64,000 nucleotides of DNA, from assembly GCF_042659445.1 (NCBI RefSeq), contig NZ_JBHSSR010000001.1; one strand, 5' to 3'. Source of the stretch: Macrococcoides epidermidis. GTDB taxonomy: Bacteria; Bacillota; Bacilli; Staphylococcales; Staphylococcaceae. This document shows positions 1-8,726 of this stretch, in pieces. The notes below the pieces were generated by a model, which was not told the DNA's origin, did not search any database, and worked only from the letters and a program-made list of their open reading frames with translations. Both the position numbers and the translations under genes were made by a program. How positions within the stretch are numbered: the first letter of the stretch is position 1; each line of letters opens with the position of its first letter.

Positions 1-1
1 T

Positions 2-91
2 GGAGGGTTTAAATCAATAGAAGAAATTAAAGAGATAAAAGGGATAGGGGATAAAACGTTTGAAAATTTAAAGGAATATATATCTATTTAA
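2..91 (+). CDS. comEA: ComEA, C-terminal fragment (DNA receptor for uptake)
   Basis: The window opens inside a reading frame whose last 29 codons are visible. They encode a helix-hairpin-helix unit: an IEEIKEIKGIGDKT stretch followed by a short basic helix and a TAA stop. This is the typical end of ComEA, the membrane-anchored protein that binds double-stranded DNA during transformation. The next two genes, comEB and comEC, give the standard comE operon order and support the call. The membrane anchor and the start lie outside the window. Confidence 0.85.
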   Translation, partial: GGFKSIEEIKEIKGIGDKTFENLKEYISI

Positions 92-170
92 ATGTCTGTA
101 CGTATCTAGATCACCTTGAATAAAATATGAATAAATATTACAATGAGTTCAAAAAGACATAGGTGATGTT

Positions 171-632
171 ATGGAAAGAATTCAATGGAAAGAATATTTT
201 ATGGCACAATCACAATTATTAGCATTACGCTCAACGTGTACACGTTTAAGCGTTGGAGCAACAATCGTAAAAGATAATCGAATAATTGCAGGTGGATATA
301 ATGGTTCTGTATCTGGTGAAGTACATTGTATAGATGAAGGATGTTACATAGAGAATGGCCATTGTATTCGTACAATTCATGCTGAAATGAATGCGCTATT
401 ACAATGTTCAAAAATGGGTGTATCAACTGAAGGTGCGGATATATATGTGACACACTTCCCGTGTATTCATTGCACGAAATCAATTATTCAGGCAGGTATA
501 AAGAAAATATATTATGCGAATGATTATAAGAATCATCCTTATGCAATTGAGCTGTTAAAAAAGGCTAATATTGATACTGAAAAAATTGAATTCAATCCTA
601 AACATGTAGCAGGCTATTTTGAACAAATGTAA
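171..632 (+). CDS. comEB: ComEB, dCMP deaminase-like protein
   Basis: A 153-residue member of the zinc cytidine/deoxycytidylate deaminase family. The catalytic HAE motif is at residues 70-72 and the second zinc motif, PCIHC, at 97-101. The cysteine- and histidine-rich stretch between residues 53 and 65 fits the extra zinc site of dCMP deaminases. The family reaction is deamination of dCMP to dUMP, feeding dTMP synthesis. The gene sits in the comE operon by conserved position, although in Bacillus it is dispensable for transformation. An AGGTGA ribosome-binding site lies four bases before the ATG. The comEC start follows 15 bases after the stop. Confidence 0.93.
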   Translation: MERIQWKEYFMAQSQLLALRSTCTRLSVGATIVKDNRIIAGGYNGSVSGEVHCIDEGCYIENGHCIRTIHAEMNALLQCSKMGVSTEGADIYVTHFPCIHCTKSIIQAGIKKIYYANDYKNHPYAIELLKKANIDTEKIEFNPKHVAGYFEQM

Positions 633-647
633 AGATAGGAGGTAGTC

Positions 648-2951
648 TTGGGTGTAGTTGTTGTATTACTTGTATTAGCAGGTATACTTTCATCTTATTC
701 TATCGTTATTACAATCTTTTTAATAATAATTTCCTGTATTATCATATTTCAAAAGCAGCTACAAAAATGGTTGTTAATTTTTTTGGCTGCATTTTTAATT
801 GCGTTTTATTTTTATAATATGTATGATTTTAAACGTGAAAAACTGCCATTTGATTTTGAGCCGAAAGTCAATACAACAGGTGAGTTCAGATTTTCAGATG
901 ATTTAGAAATTGACGGCAATTTACTAATGGGGTCATTAACAGTACAACAGGAAGAATATCAATTTTTCTACAAGATAAACAATGAAGCTGAAAAAGAACG
1001 ATTACAAATGATGCAATTAACATTTCTAAGTTGTTCAGCTCAAATGAGTTTTCAACATATTCTACCAAATACTAATTTTTCAGGTTTCCATTATGATGCC
1101 TATCTCTATTATACACATAAAAGAGGCAGTTTGAAGCTAACGAACGTTGACTGGCAAAATTGTTCTTATCAAGATTTAAATATGATTGAACATATTCAGA
1201 AATATAGAAAAGATGTTGCTATAGCAATGTATCAATCCAATATAGTGCATAAGGGATATTTAATCGCTTTAACGTTAGGTGACACATCATACTTAAATAA
1301 AAATGAGATGTCTCTACTTAAAACACTAGGTATTTATCATCTTTATGCCATCAGTGGGAGTCACGTTGCACTGATATCAGTACAGTTCTATTTTGTTTTA
1401 CGGAGATTAAGTGTTCCAATAATCGTGTGTAAAATGATTTTGCTAATGTTGTTACCTATGTATATGATTTTTACAGGTAGCCAACCGTCTGTTTGGAGGT
1501 CCACTATTTTTATTTTGCTTATCTTATTTAATCCAGGTCTAAAGACGCAGCTTACGGATCTTTTATCGCTCACATTTATACTAAATTTAATATATGATCC
1601 TTTTACAGTTTATGATATTGGCTTTCAACTATCGTATGTTATATGTTTCAGTTTTTTGCTTATCTTACCGTTATATAATGAAAAATCAAAGCTTTTTCAA
1701 TTTTTCCTCATTAACTTTATCTCACAATTAGCAACAATTCCAATTCTTTTCTATCATTTTAATAACAATTATTTAATCGGTATGTTGACAAATATTTTTT
1801 TCATCCCACTATTTACTTTTATTATCTTTCCGATTTATACGCTCATCCTATTATTATTTATGTTAAACATCCATATTAATTGGTTAAATCAATGGGTAGA
1901 TGGTTCTTTTATATTGAATGACATGTTAACAAAATTTTTTACGCAGTTTTCTAGAGTCGAAATTATATTAGAACAACAGCATATATTCATTTATGTATTG
2001 ATGTTTATTGCTTTATCGTTACTATTTAGCAAATTAAAAAGTTATAAAGGTTTAAGCATTGCATTGTTGCTATTTTTATTAATATTTACAAATAAAAATA
2101 TTAAAGAAAATAGTAATTATGTTCACTTTTTGGACGTTGGGCAAGGTGATGCATTCATACTGGAGCTAGGTAGAAAGACGATAATGATCGATACAGGAGG
2201 AAAGCTGGATTTTAGCAAATCTTGGGAAAGACGCAGCAATGCACAAAGTATAAGTGACAAGGTTACGCTCCCTTTTTTAAAATATCGTGGTATTTCTAAA
2301 ATTGACGCGCTTATTTTGACGCATCCTGATGCTGATCACTTTGGAGAATCTGAAAATTTAATAAAGGCAGGGATGGTTGAGCGTATTATTTTAAATTCTA
2401 AAGCACATGGCAGCGAAAAGTATAAGAACATAATTCGATTAGCACAATTAAAAGGCATAGCATTGATAGATGTGAATAATTATTTACATGAAGCGCAAAT
2501 TCAGTTCGTGCGTCAAAATGAAAATAATAACAAAAATGTATCTTTAAGATTTTTATCTGCAGGTCAAACTGGAGAAGAGAATGATGACAGTATCGTTGTG
2601 TTTTTAAAACACGATAAACCCGGAAGAAATATATTATTTTTAGGTGATTTAAGTAAAGCGTATGAAGATGAAATCTTAAGTCAGATTGATGATGCTATAG
2701 ATATAGTGAAAATTGGTCATCACGGAAGCAGAACGAGCACAAGTGAAACTTTACTTAGCCGACATCCTAAATTTGCAATTATTTCTGCGGGTCGGCATAA
2801 TCGATTTAAACACCCTCATAATGAAACTGTAACTGCTTTAATCAATAACGATATCAAAATTTTTAATACACAGAAAAATGGAAGGATAACTGTTGATTTA
2901 GATAGAGGGACTGTTCAGACACAGTATCAAGCATTATTTCATGATAAATAA
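648..2951 (+). CDS. comEC: ComEC/Rec2 competence DNA channel
   Basis: A 767-residue polytopic membrane protein that forms the channel through which single-stranded DNA enters the cytoplasm. Several hydrophobic segments fill the first 60 residues. A competence domain with many membrane spans covers roughly residues 200-480. From about residue 493 there is a metallo-beta-lactamase-like domain with HFLDVGQGD, THPDADH near 557 and KIGHHGS near 690; this domain is thought to degrade the non-transported strand. The start is a TTG five bases after a perfect AGGAGG. The frame is intact, so transformation may be possible, which agrees with the complete comG operon at 52-55.5 kb. Confidence 0.95.
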   Translation: MGVVVVLLVLAGILSSYSIVITIFLIIISCIIIFQKQLQKWLLIFLAAFLIAFYFYNMYDFKREKLPFDFEPKVNTTGEFRFSDDLEIDGNLLMGSLTVQQEEYQFFYKINNEAEKERLQMMQLTFLSCSAQMSFQHILPNTNFSGFHYDAYLYYTHKRGSLKLTNVDWQNCSYQDLNMIEHIQKYRKDVAIAMYQSNIVHKGYLIALTLGDTSYLNKNEMSLLKTLGIYHLYAISGSHVALISVQFYFVLRRLSVPIIVCKMILLMLLPMYMIFTGSQPSVWRSTIFILLILFNPGLKTQLTDLLSLTFILNLIYDPFTVYDIGFQLSYVICFSFLLILPLYNEKSKLFQFFLINFISQLATIPILFYHFNNNYLIGMLTNIFFIPLFTFIIFPIYTLILLLFMLNIHINWLNQWVDGSFILNDMLTKFFTQFSRVEIILEQQHIFIYVLMFIALSLLFSKLKSYKGLSIALLLFLLIFTNKNIKENSNYVHFLDVGQGDAFILELGRKTIMIDTGGKLDFSKSWERRSNAQSISDKVTLPFLKYRGISKIDALILTHPDADHFGESENLIKAGMVERIILNSKAHGSEKYKNIIRLAQLKGIALIDVNNYLHEAQIQFVRQNENNNKNVSLRFLSAGQTGEENDDSIVVFLKHDKPGRNILFLGDLSKAYEDEILSQIDDAIDIVKIGHHGSRTSTSETLLSRHPKFAIISAGRHNRFKHPHNETVTALINNDIKIFNTQKNGRITVDLDRGTVQTQYQALFHDK

Positions 2952-2980
2952 AAAAAGCGGTGATTTCACCGCTTTAAAAA
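2951..2980. terminator. Bidirectional terminator between comEC and yqzM
   Basis: A 10-bp perfect stem (2954-2963 with 2966-2975, GC-rich core GCGGTGA) is flanked by A and T runs on both sides. It lies between convergent genes and can end transcription from either direction. Confidence 0.85.
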
Positions 2981-2982
2981 AA

Positions 2983-3117
2983 TTATTTCGCTACTAAGTC
3001 GAAAATTTGAGCAATAATATAAATTGTTGCGAATCCGCCAAAGCCAATTAAAAATGCATAGCCTGAGTCTTGAACGTCATTGTTTTTAGATTGTGTATTT
3101 TTTTCGAAATGATTCAT
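2983..3117 (-). CDS. yqzM: YqzM-family small membrane protein
   Basis: A 44-residue reading frame opposite to its neighbours. The N-terminal half is polar (MNHFEKNTQSKNNDVQDSGY) and is followed by one hydrophobic helix, AFLIGFGGFATIYIIAQIFD. Length, the conserved N-terminal half and position between comEC and holA match the YqzM family of Firmicutes, whose function is unknown. A GGGGG ribosome-binding site precedes the ATG. The terminator at 2951-2980 directly follows its stop. It is a single-pass membrane protein by inspection; I would not assign a role. Confidence 0.8.
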   Translation of the reverse strand: MNHFEKNTQSKNNDVQDSGYAFLIGFGGFATIYIIAQIFDLVAK

Positions 3118-3214
3118 GTCATAAACCCCCTACTTTTCTATCTATTTAAGTATATGATATTGAACGAAAAAAAGCTATAATGAAATTAAGATTTTTACGT
3201 TAGGAGTGCTCATA

Positions 3215-4183
3215 ATGAGTCACATTTATTTAGCCTATGGGAGTACAAAACCATTAGTTGAAGATAAAGTTGATAAAATTATCCATCAATATATCGATGA
3301 ACAGGATGATTTTAATTTTAGTCGATATGATCTACAGGAAACACCATTTGAAGTAATTGCTGAAGATGCGATGACTTTACCATTTTTGAGTGATCAGAAA
3401 GTGATTGTAATCAATAATAGTTTTATTTTTACAGGTGAAAAATTAAAAATTGCACATGAAATTAATTTAGATAAAGTAGTGGATTTTCTCGAAAAGTATG
3501 AGGGACCTAACATTGTCATCTTTAAAGTGCTACAGGATAAATTAGATGAGCGAAAGAAAATTGTTAAACGCATCAAGAAATTGCATACAATTGAGAAAAT
3601 AGAACCGCTAGATGAAAATGGGATGAAACAGCTGATTAAAAAGCGTTTCAATGAACAGTTTAAAGATATTAAAGCGGATGCGTTAGACGAGATGATACAT
3701 CTTACAGGACTCAATTACAGTAATGTTGTAAAAGAGATGGACAAATTAGTATTATTTATTGGAGATAATCCAGTCATTACGAAGAAAGATGTCACTGAAG
3801 TAGTAAGCAGAAGTCTAGAGCAAAATGTCTTTTTACTCACTGATTATATCGCTAAAGATGACAAGAAAAGAGCGGTTCATTTATTGAAAGATTTGATTAA
3901 TATGAAAGAAGAACCGATTAAACTTCTGGCATTGATAAGTAGTCAGTATAGATTGTTCTATCAGGTGAAAATATTATCACAAAAAGGATTTAGTGAAGCA
4001 CAGATTTCAAAACAAGTAAAAGTTCATCCATATCGAGTGAAACTAGCATTACGTAAAGTAAGGACAATGGAATTGAAACAACTACTAAATATCATAAAAG
4101 AATGTGCTGATACGGACTATGCTTTAAAATCCAGTTATCTCGATAAAGTATTAATACTAGAAATGTTTATCTTAAAAATATAA
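3215..4183 (+). CDS. holA: DNA polymerase III delta subunit
   Basis: A 322-residue HolA-type protein, the clamp-loader subunit that opens the beta sliding clamp during replication. The N-terminal region (HIYLAYGSTKPLVEDKV...) resembles the degenerate AAA+ domain of the delta subunit, which lacks a Walker A motif. The C-terminal region (about 210-320, with ALISSQYRLFYQ) is the helical collar domain. The frame extends upstream to a GTG at 3206, but that codon is inside the AGGAG ribosome-binding site. The ATG at 3215, eight bases downstream of AGGAG, is therefore the better start. Position between comEC and rpsT is standard for Firmicutes. Confidence 0.93.
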   Translation: MSHIYLAYGSTKPLVEDKVDKIIHQYIDEQDDFNFSRYDLQETPFEVIAEDAMTLPFLSDQKVIVINNSFIFTGEKLKIAHEINLDKVVDFLEKYEGPNIVIFKVLQDKLDERKKIVKRIKKLHTIEKIEPLDENGMKQLIKKRFNEQFKDIKADALDEMIHLTGLNYSNVVKEMDKLVLFIGDNPVITKKDVTEVVSRSLEQNVFLLTDYIAKDDKKRAVHLLKDLINMKEEPIKLLALISSQYRLFYQVKILSQKGFSEAQISKQVKVHPYRVKLALRKVRTMELKQLLNIIKECADTDYALKSSYLDKVLILEMFILKI

Positions 4184-4184
4184 A

Positions 4185-4208
4185 AAAGCGACCCTCAGGT
4201 CGCTTTGT
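4185..4208. terminator. Bidirectional terminator between holA and rpsT
   Basis: Stem AAAGCGACC (4185-4193) pairs with GGTCGCTTT (4198-4206) across a CTCA loop. It is flanked by A and T runs and lies between convergent genes. Confidence 0.87.
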
Positions 4209-4217
4209 TTATAATTA

Positions 4218-4466
4218 TTATTTGTTACGCATAACTTGTGATTTTAAACGGTCAGCTTTGTTAGCGTGGATTAAGTTGCTTTTCGCAGCTTTATCAATCT
4301 TTTTAACAGCTACTTGTACTAATTCTGATTTATTGTCAGCGTTGTTTTCAATTGCCGCTTTTGCATTTTTCACAGCAGAACGCATATCATTCTTTTGAGA
4401 AATGTTTGCTTGTTGTGCTTTATTGTTAGTTGTAACACGTTTGATTGCAGATTTAATGTTTGGCAT
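4218..4466 (-). CDS. rpsT: 30S ribosomal protein S20
   Basis: An 82-residue, lysine- and alanine-rich protein beginning MPNIKSAIKRV, which is diagnostic of S20. S20 binds 16S rRNA early in assembly of the small subunit. An AGGAGGTGACATT sequence precedes the ATG. The gene is a single-gene unit on the minus strand with its own promoter (4527-4555) and shares a terminator with holA. In S. aureus and Bacillus it also sits between holA and lepA. The sporulation genes gpr and spoIIP, found beside it in Bacillus, are absent. Confidence 0.97.
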   Translation of the reverse strand: MPNIKSAIKRVTTNNKAQQANISQKNDMRSAVKNAKAAIENNADNKSELVQVAVKKIDKAAKSNLIHANKADRLKSQVMRNK

Positions 4467-4526
4467 AATGTCACCTCCTAGAAATGTCTTGCACTTAAAA
4501 TAGATATTTTGATTGCAACAAGAAAT

Positions 4527-4555
4527 ATTTTATCAAATTCAGACAGTATATGCAA
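4527..4555 (-). promoter_or_regulatory. SigA promoter of rpsT
   Basis: On the minus strand TTGCAT (4550-4555) and TAAAAT (4527-4532) are separated by exactly 17 bases. They lie about 60 bases upstream of the rpsT start. Confidence 0.75.
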
Positions 4556-4575
4556 TCTATATTTTTTAAAACTCA

Positions 4576-4604
4576 TTGAACAACTGTATAAGAGTTGTTA
4601 TAAT
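4576..4604 (+). promoter_or_regulatory. SigA promoter of lepA
   Basis: TTGAAC (4576-4581), a 17-base spacer and a perfect TATAAT (4599-4604), with the ATG 37 bases downstream. A longer in-frame extension of lepA would start at 4576, inside this promoter, which argues against that start. Confidence 0.85.
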
Positions 4605-4641
4605 CAAATATACGTACAATTTAAGAAAGTTGGGCAAAAAG

Positions 4642-6465
4642 ATGAATAATGAACAGCGTTTAAGCCGTCAGGAAAAAATAAGAAACTTCTCTATTATTGC
4701 GCATATCGATCATGGGAAATCGACTTTAGCAGATAGAATTTTAGAAAATACAAAATCTGTTGCTTCACGAGAGATGAAATCTCAATTGCTGGATTCTATG
4801 GATCTAGAGCGTGAACGTGGGATAACAATTAAACTGAACGCAGTACAATTAAATTATACAGCAAAAGATGGAGAAACATATATTTTCCATTTAATAGATA
4901 CACCAGGACATGTCGATTTTACCTATGAAGTATCACGAAGTTTAGCGGCATGTGAAGGAGCTATATTGGTAGTTGATGCAGCCCAAGGTATCGAGGCACA
5001 GACATTAGCAAACGTTTATTTAGCTTTAGATAATGATTTAGAATTATTACCTGTTATTAATAAAATAGATTTACCTGCTGCTGAACCTGAACGTGTGCGT
5101 CAGGAAATTGAAGATGTGATTGGCTTGGATGCAAGTGAGGCGGTACTCGCTTCAGCTAAGGCAAATATCGGTATAGAGGAAATCTTAGAACAAATCGTTG
5201 AAAAAGTTCCGGCACCTATGGGCGATCCTGAGGCACCATTAAAAGCTTTAATCTTTGATAGTGCGTTTGATGCTTATCGTGGTGTAATTTCATCAATACG
5301 TATTATTGATGGCACTGTTAAAGCTGGCGATAAAATTAAAATGATGTCTACAGGTAAAACTTTTGATGTGGTTGAAGTAGGAATCAATACACCGAAACAA
5401 TTGCCTGTTTCTGAATTAACGGTCGGTGATGTAGGTTACATTGCAGCTTCAATTAAGAATGTTGCAGATTCAAGTGTAGGGGATACTATTACTTTAGCTG
5501 ATAATCCAGCAGATGAACCGCTACAAGGTTATAAAAAGATGAATCCAATGGTATTCTGTGGTATTTATCCAATTGATACTGGACGATACAATGATTTAAG
5601 AGAAGCATTAGAGAAACTCCAATTAAATGATGCTTCTTTAGAATTTGAAGCTGAAACTTCTCAAGCTTTAGGTTTTGGTTTCCGTGTCGGTTTCTTAGGA
5701 TTATTACATATGGAAATTATTCAGGAACGTATTGAACGGGAATTCGGCATTGAGTTAATTGCAACAGCTCCATCTGTTATTTACAAGTGTGAAATGACAG
5801 ATAAGAGTGAAGTAATTGTAGATAATCCTTCAAAAATGCCAGACCCTCAAAAGATTGATAAAATTTATGAACCATATGTAAAAGCGAGTATTATGGTACC
5901 GAATGATTATGTCGGTTCCGTAATGGAATTATGCCAAAGAAAACGTGGTAACTTTCAGACGATGGACTACATGGACGATATTCGTGTAAATATCATCTAT
6001 GAAATTCCATTATCAGAAGTCGTATTCGATTTCTTTGATCAGTTAAAATCAAATACTAAAGGATATGCCTCTTTTGATTATGAGTTAATTGGCTATCAGG
6101 AAAGTCGCTTAGTGAAGATGGATATCTTACTCAATGGTGAAAGTGTCGATGCTCTAAGTTTCATCGTACATAGAGACTTTGCCTATGAACGTGGTAAAGT
6201 TATTGTAGAGAAACTCAAAACTTTAATTCCACGTCAACAATTTGAAGTGCCTGTTCAAGCTGCTATCGGACAAAAAATTGTTGCACGTACAAATATTAAA
6301 TCAATCGGTAAAAACGTACTAGCTAAATGTTACGGTGGGGATATCTCACGTAAGCGTAAACTTTTAGAAAAACAAAAAGCCGGTAAAGCAAAGATGAAGG
6401 CAGTAGGTTCTGTGGAAATTCCACAAGATGCATTTCTAGCTGTGTTAAAAATGGACGAAGAATAG
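4642..6465 (+). CDS. lepA: Elongation factor 4 (LepA), ribosomal back-translocase
   Basis: A 607-residue translational GTPase. The G1 motif AHIDHGKST is at residues 20-28, DTPGHVDF near 88 and NKID near 139. The EF-G-like domains and the lysine-rich LepA-specific C-terminus (KRKLLEKQKAGKAKMK) follow. The family acts on stalled or mistranslocated ribosomes and has been linked to subunit biogenesis. The start at 4642 (MNNEQRLSRQEKIRNF) matches staphylococcal LepA. The preceding part of the open frame overlaps the promoter and is not translated. Confidence 0.97.
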   Translation: MNNEQRLSRQEKIRNFSIIAHIDHGKSTLADRILENTKSVASREMKSQLLDSMDLERERGITIKLNAVQLNYTAKDGETYIFHLIDTPGHVDFTYEVSRSLAACEGAILVVDAAQGIEAQTLANVYLALDNDLELLPVINKIDLPAAEPERVRQEIEDVIGLDASEAVLASAKANIGIEEILEQIVEKVPAPMGDPEAPLKALIFDSAFDAYRGVISSIRIIDGTVKAGDKIKMMSTGKTFDVVEVGINTPKQLPVSELTVGDVGYIAASIKNVADSSVGDTITLADNPADEPLQGYKKMNPMVFCGIYPIDTGRYNDLREALEKLQLNDASLEFEAETSQALGFGFRVGFLGLLHMEIIQERIEREFGIELIATAPSVIYKCEMTDKSEVIVDNPSKMPDPQKIDKIYEPYVKASIMVPNDYVGSVMELCQRKRGNFQTMDYMDDIRVNIIYEIPLSEVVFDFFDQLKSNTKGYASFDYELIGYQESRLVKMDILLNGESVDALSFIVHRDFAYERGKVIVEKLKTLIPRQQFEVPVQAAIGQKIVARTNIKSIGKNVLAKCYGGDISRKRKLLEKQKAGKAKMKAVGSVEIPQDAFLAVLKMDEE

Positions 6466-6469
6466 CAAA

Positions 6470-6511
6470 AAAACACGATTGTATCTTTAAAAGAGCAATC
6501 GTGTTTTCATT
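6470..6511 (+). terminator. Terminator after lepA
   Basis: A 12-bp stem (6470-6481 with 6496-6507, core AAACACGATTG/CAATCGTGTTT) is followed by a short T-rich run, 15 bases before the hemW start. Confidence 0.75.
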
Positions 6512-6525
6512 TTGGAGGTGGTAGC

Positions 6526-7641
6526 ATGAGAAGCTTATATATTCATATTCCATTTTGCAATCGTATCTGTACGTATTGCGATTTCAATAAATTTTTAATT
6601 AAGAACCAACCAGTCGATGCATATCTAGATGCACTTATTAAAGAGCTGGGAATGATTAGTGAGAAGGAAATTTATACAGTTTTTATCGGAGGCGGGACGC
6701 CGACAGCATTATCTGGCAAACAATTAGAACGATTGCTAAAATATATTTCAGATAGATTTGTAATTATGAGTGAATTTACTGTTGAAGCGAATCCGGATGA
6801 ATTAACAACCGATAAAATTGCTATTATGAAGCGCTATGGTGTTAATCGTTTATCGCTTGGTGTGCAAACATTTAATAATCGTTTGTTGAAATCACTGGGT
6901 AGAACCCATGTAGAAAGTGATATTAAACGTGCTGTAGATGAAGCGAACCGTTTAGGAATTGAGTCAGTTAGTATCGATCTGATGTATCATTTACCTACGC
7001 AGACACTCGAAGAGTGCCAATACGATTTAGAACAGGCGGTTCAGCTTAATATTAATCATATTTCGAGTTATTCACTCATTTTAGAACCAAAGACACAATT
7101 TTATAATCTATATAAAAAAGGAATGCTTCAAATGCCTGATGAGACTCTCGCCCAGGACATGTATGAATATACAATGAGATTCTTAGCAGAACATGGGTTC
7201 CATCAATATGAAATCTCGAATTATGCTAAAGGAGATTTTGAGTCAAAGCACAACAAAGTCTATTGGGATAATAAAGAATATTACGGAGCAGGAGCTGGTA
7301 GCCATGGTTATATTGATGGTAAACGCTATTATAACGTAATACCTGTCCCACATTATATTAAAGCGATGAATACCGGTAGTGCTGTTAAAGAGATTATTCC
7401 AGTCGATATCGATGCTTCGATGGAAGAATTCATGTTCTTAGGATTGAGATTGAATAAAGGTATTAACATCAATGATTTCGAGAAAAGATATGATAGAAAA
7501 TTTAATGATGTTTTTGGCACTGTAGTTCAAGGTTTGCTAAAAGAAGGTCAAATCATCGTTGAGGATAATCATGTCAAACTATCTGAACAAGGTAGAATGC
7601 GTGGTAACGATGTGTTTGAAAAGTTCTTATTAACTGTGTAA
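6526..7641 (+). CDS. hemW: Radical SAM heme chaperone HemW
   Basis: A 371-residue radical SAM protein with CNRICTYCDF at residues 11-20. The Cx3Cx2C cluster (C11, C15, C18) is followed directly by aspartate and phenylalanine, as in HemW. This family was long annotated as oxygen-independent coproporphyrinogen III oxidase but is now regarded as a heme-trafficking chaperone. Lack of the extra HemN cysteine favours HemW. A GGAGGTGG ribosome-binding site precedes the ATG. Position just upstream of hrcA is the usual one in Firmicutes. A heme chaperone fits an organism that makes c-type cytochrome (28.8 kb). Confidence 0.92.
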   Translation: MRSLYIHIPFCNRICTYCDFNKFLIKNQPVDAYLDALIKELGMISEKEIYTVFIGGGTPTALSGKQLERLLKYISDRFVIMSEFTVEANPDELTTDKIAIMKRYGVNRLSLGVQTFNNRLLKSLGRTHVESDIKRAVDEANRLGIESVSIDLMYHLPTQTLEECQYDLEQAVQLNINHISSYSLILEPKTQFYNLYKKGMLQMPDETLAQDMYEYTMRFLAEHGFHQYEISNYAKGDFESKHNKVYWDNKEYYGAGAGSHGYIDGKRYYNVIPVPHYIKAMNTGSAVKEIIPVDIDASMEEFMFLGLRLNKGININDFEKRYDRKFNDVFGTVVQGLLKEGQIIVEDNHVKLSEQGRMRGNDVFEKFLLTV

Positions 7642-7693
7642 TATCATGGTTTTTAACAACTTTTTTTCATTTAAGAAAATTTAAGTGTTATAT

Positions 7694-7723
7694 GTTGACA
7701 TACTTTGACCAATTTGATAAATT
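7694..7723 (+). promoter_or_regulatory. Heat-shock operon promoter with probable CtsR site
   Basis: TTGACA (7695-7700) and TAAATT (7718-7723) with 17-base spacing form the promoter. Overlapping the -35 are two heptads on the reverse strand: TTTGACC (7704-7710) is a perfect complement of the CtsR half site GGTCAAA, and GTTGACA (7694-7700) matches at five of seven positions, with a 3-base gap. Dual CtsR/HrcA control of the dnaK operon is known in S. aureus. The CtsR assignment here is inference. Confidence 0.6.
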
Positions 7724-7727
7724 GTTA

Positions 7728-7754
7728 TTAGCACTTGAAGTAATAGAGTGCTAA
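7728..7754 (+). promoter_or_regulatory. CIRCE operator (HrcA binding site)
   Basis: TTAGCACTT - 9 bases - GAGTGCTAA, matching the CIRCE consensus TTAGCACTC-N9-GAGTGCTAA with one mismatch in the left arm. It lies just downstream of the promoter and 11 bases before the hrcA start, so HrcA repressing its own operon is the expected arrangement. Confidence 0.96.
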
Positions 7755-7765
7755 CGAGGTGAATT

Positions 7766-8713
7766 ATGCTAACAGATAGACAATTACATTTATTAAACGT
7801 AATTGTTGAGGATTTTGTTGATAGTGGATCACCTATCGGTTCGAAGAAACTGATTGAACAACATAATCTGAATGTTAGTCCTGCTACAATTAGAGCTGAG
7901 ATGAAGCGATTAGAAGATCATGGTTTAATTGAAAAAATGCATTCTTCTAGCGGTAGAATTCCTTCAGAAGCAGGCTATAAATTTTATGTTGAAGCGTTGC
8001 AAAAAGAATTTCCTTATGAAGAGAATTTTTTTATTGATCAGACAAATTTTGTTGATTTTAGAATGCTCGCTAAGGATATTGCGATGGATACTCAATATCT
8101 ATCAATTGCAACAACAACTGAAATCGATAAACGATCAATTTCACAGATTCATTTGACGTATTTAACACCGACTAATCTGGTATTAATTATTGTCTATGAA
8201 AATGGTAATGTTGAACATCAACAAATTTCATGGCAAGTACGTTTAACGAGACAAGAGATTGAGCGCATGAACAATTATCTAAACCAAAATTTACTTGCAA
8301 TTATTGAAGGTAATATTCATTTAGATGTAAATCGAGAGGGCTTTAAACAGTTACCGCTTACGCATTTAAAATCTCAAATCGTAAAAAAAGCACATACAAA
8401 ATCTCATACAATATATTTTGAAGGACGAGAATATTTGTATGAAATTATTGATTCTGATAATTTGAATGCTGTAAAAGAAACATTGAAATTAATTGATTCC
8501 GAAGACTTACCGATTATATTAAGTCAGGTTGAATCTGATCATATTCAGGTAACGTTAGGCCAGGAAATTGATAAAAACTTAGAAGGCATCTCAATTGTAA
8601 CTTCACCGATTCATCTTCATAATATGAATGGTAAGATTGCGGTCATTGGACCGACACAAATGAGTTACCGAAAAGTCTTTAATAAATTAGCAAGTATTAA
8701 TCACTTGTTATAA
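7766..8713 (+). CDS. hrcA: Heat-inducible transcription repressor HrcA
   Basis: A 315-residue repressor of the CIRCE regulon. The N-terminal winged-helix domain contains LTDRQLHLLNVIVEDFVDSG and the conserved SPATIRAEM recognition region at about residues 38-46. The C-terminal GAF-like dimerisation domain follows. HrcA is kept active by the GroE chaperonin and represses dnaK and groE operons. It is the first gene of hrcA-grpE-dnaK-dnaJ-prmA-rsmE. Its ATG follows a CGAGGTGA ribosome-binding site, and the grpE Shine-Dalgarno abuts its stop. Confidence 0.96.
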   Translation: MLTDRQLHLLNVIVEDFVDSGSPIGSKKLIEQHNLNVSPATIRAEMKRLEDHGLIEKMHSSSGRIPSEAGYKFYVEALQKEFPYEENFFIDQTNFVDFRMLAKDIAMDTQYLSIATTTEIDKRSISQIHLTYLTPTNLVLIIVYENGNVEHQQISWQVRLTRQEIERMNNYLNQNLLAIIEGNIHLDVNREGFKQLPLTHLKSQIVKKAHTKSHTIYFEGREYLYEIIDSDNLNAVKETLKLIDSEDLPIILSQVESDHIQVTLGQEIDKNLEGISIVTSPIHLHNMNGKIAVIGPTQMSYRKVFNKLASINHLL

Positions 8714-8726
8714 GGAGGTAAATATC

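Noticed and set aside
199..483. Minus-strand open frame of 94 codons opposite comEB
   Set aside because: Shadow of the comEB coding sequence; no ribosome-binding site or recognisable domain.
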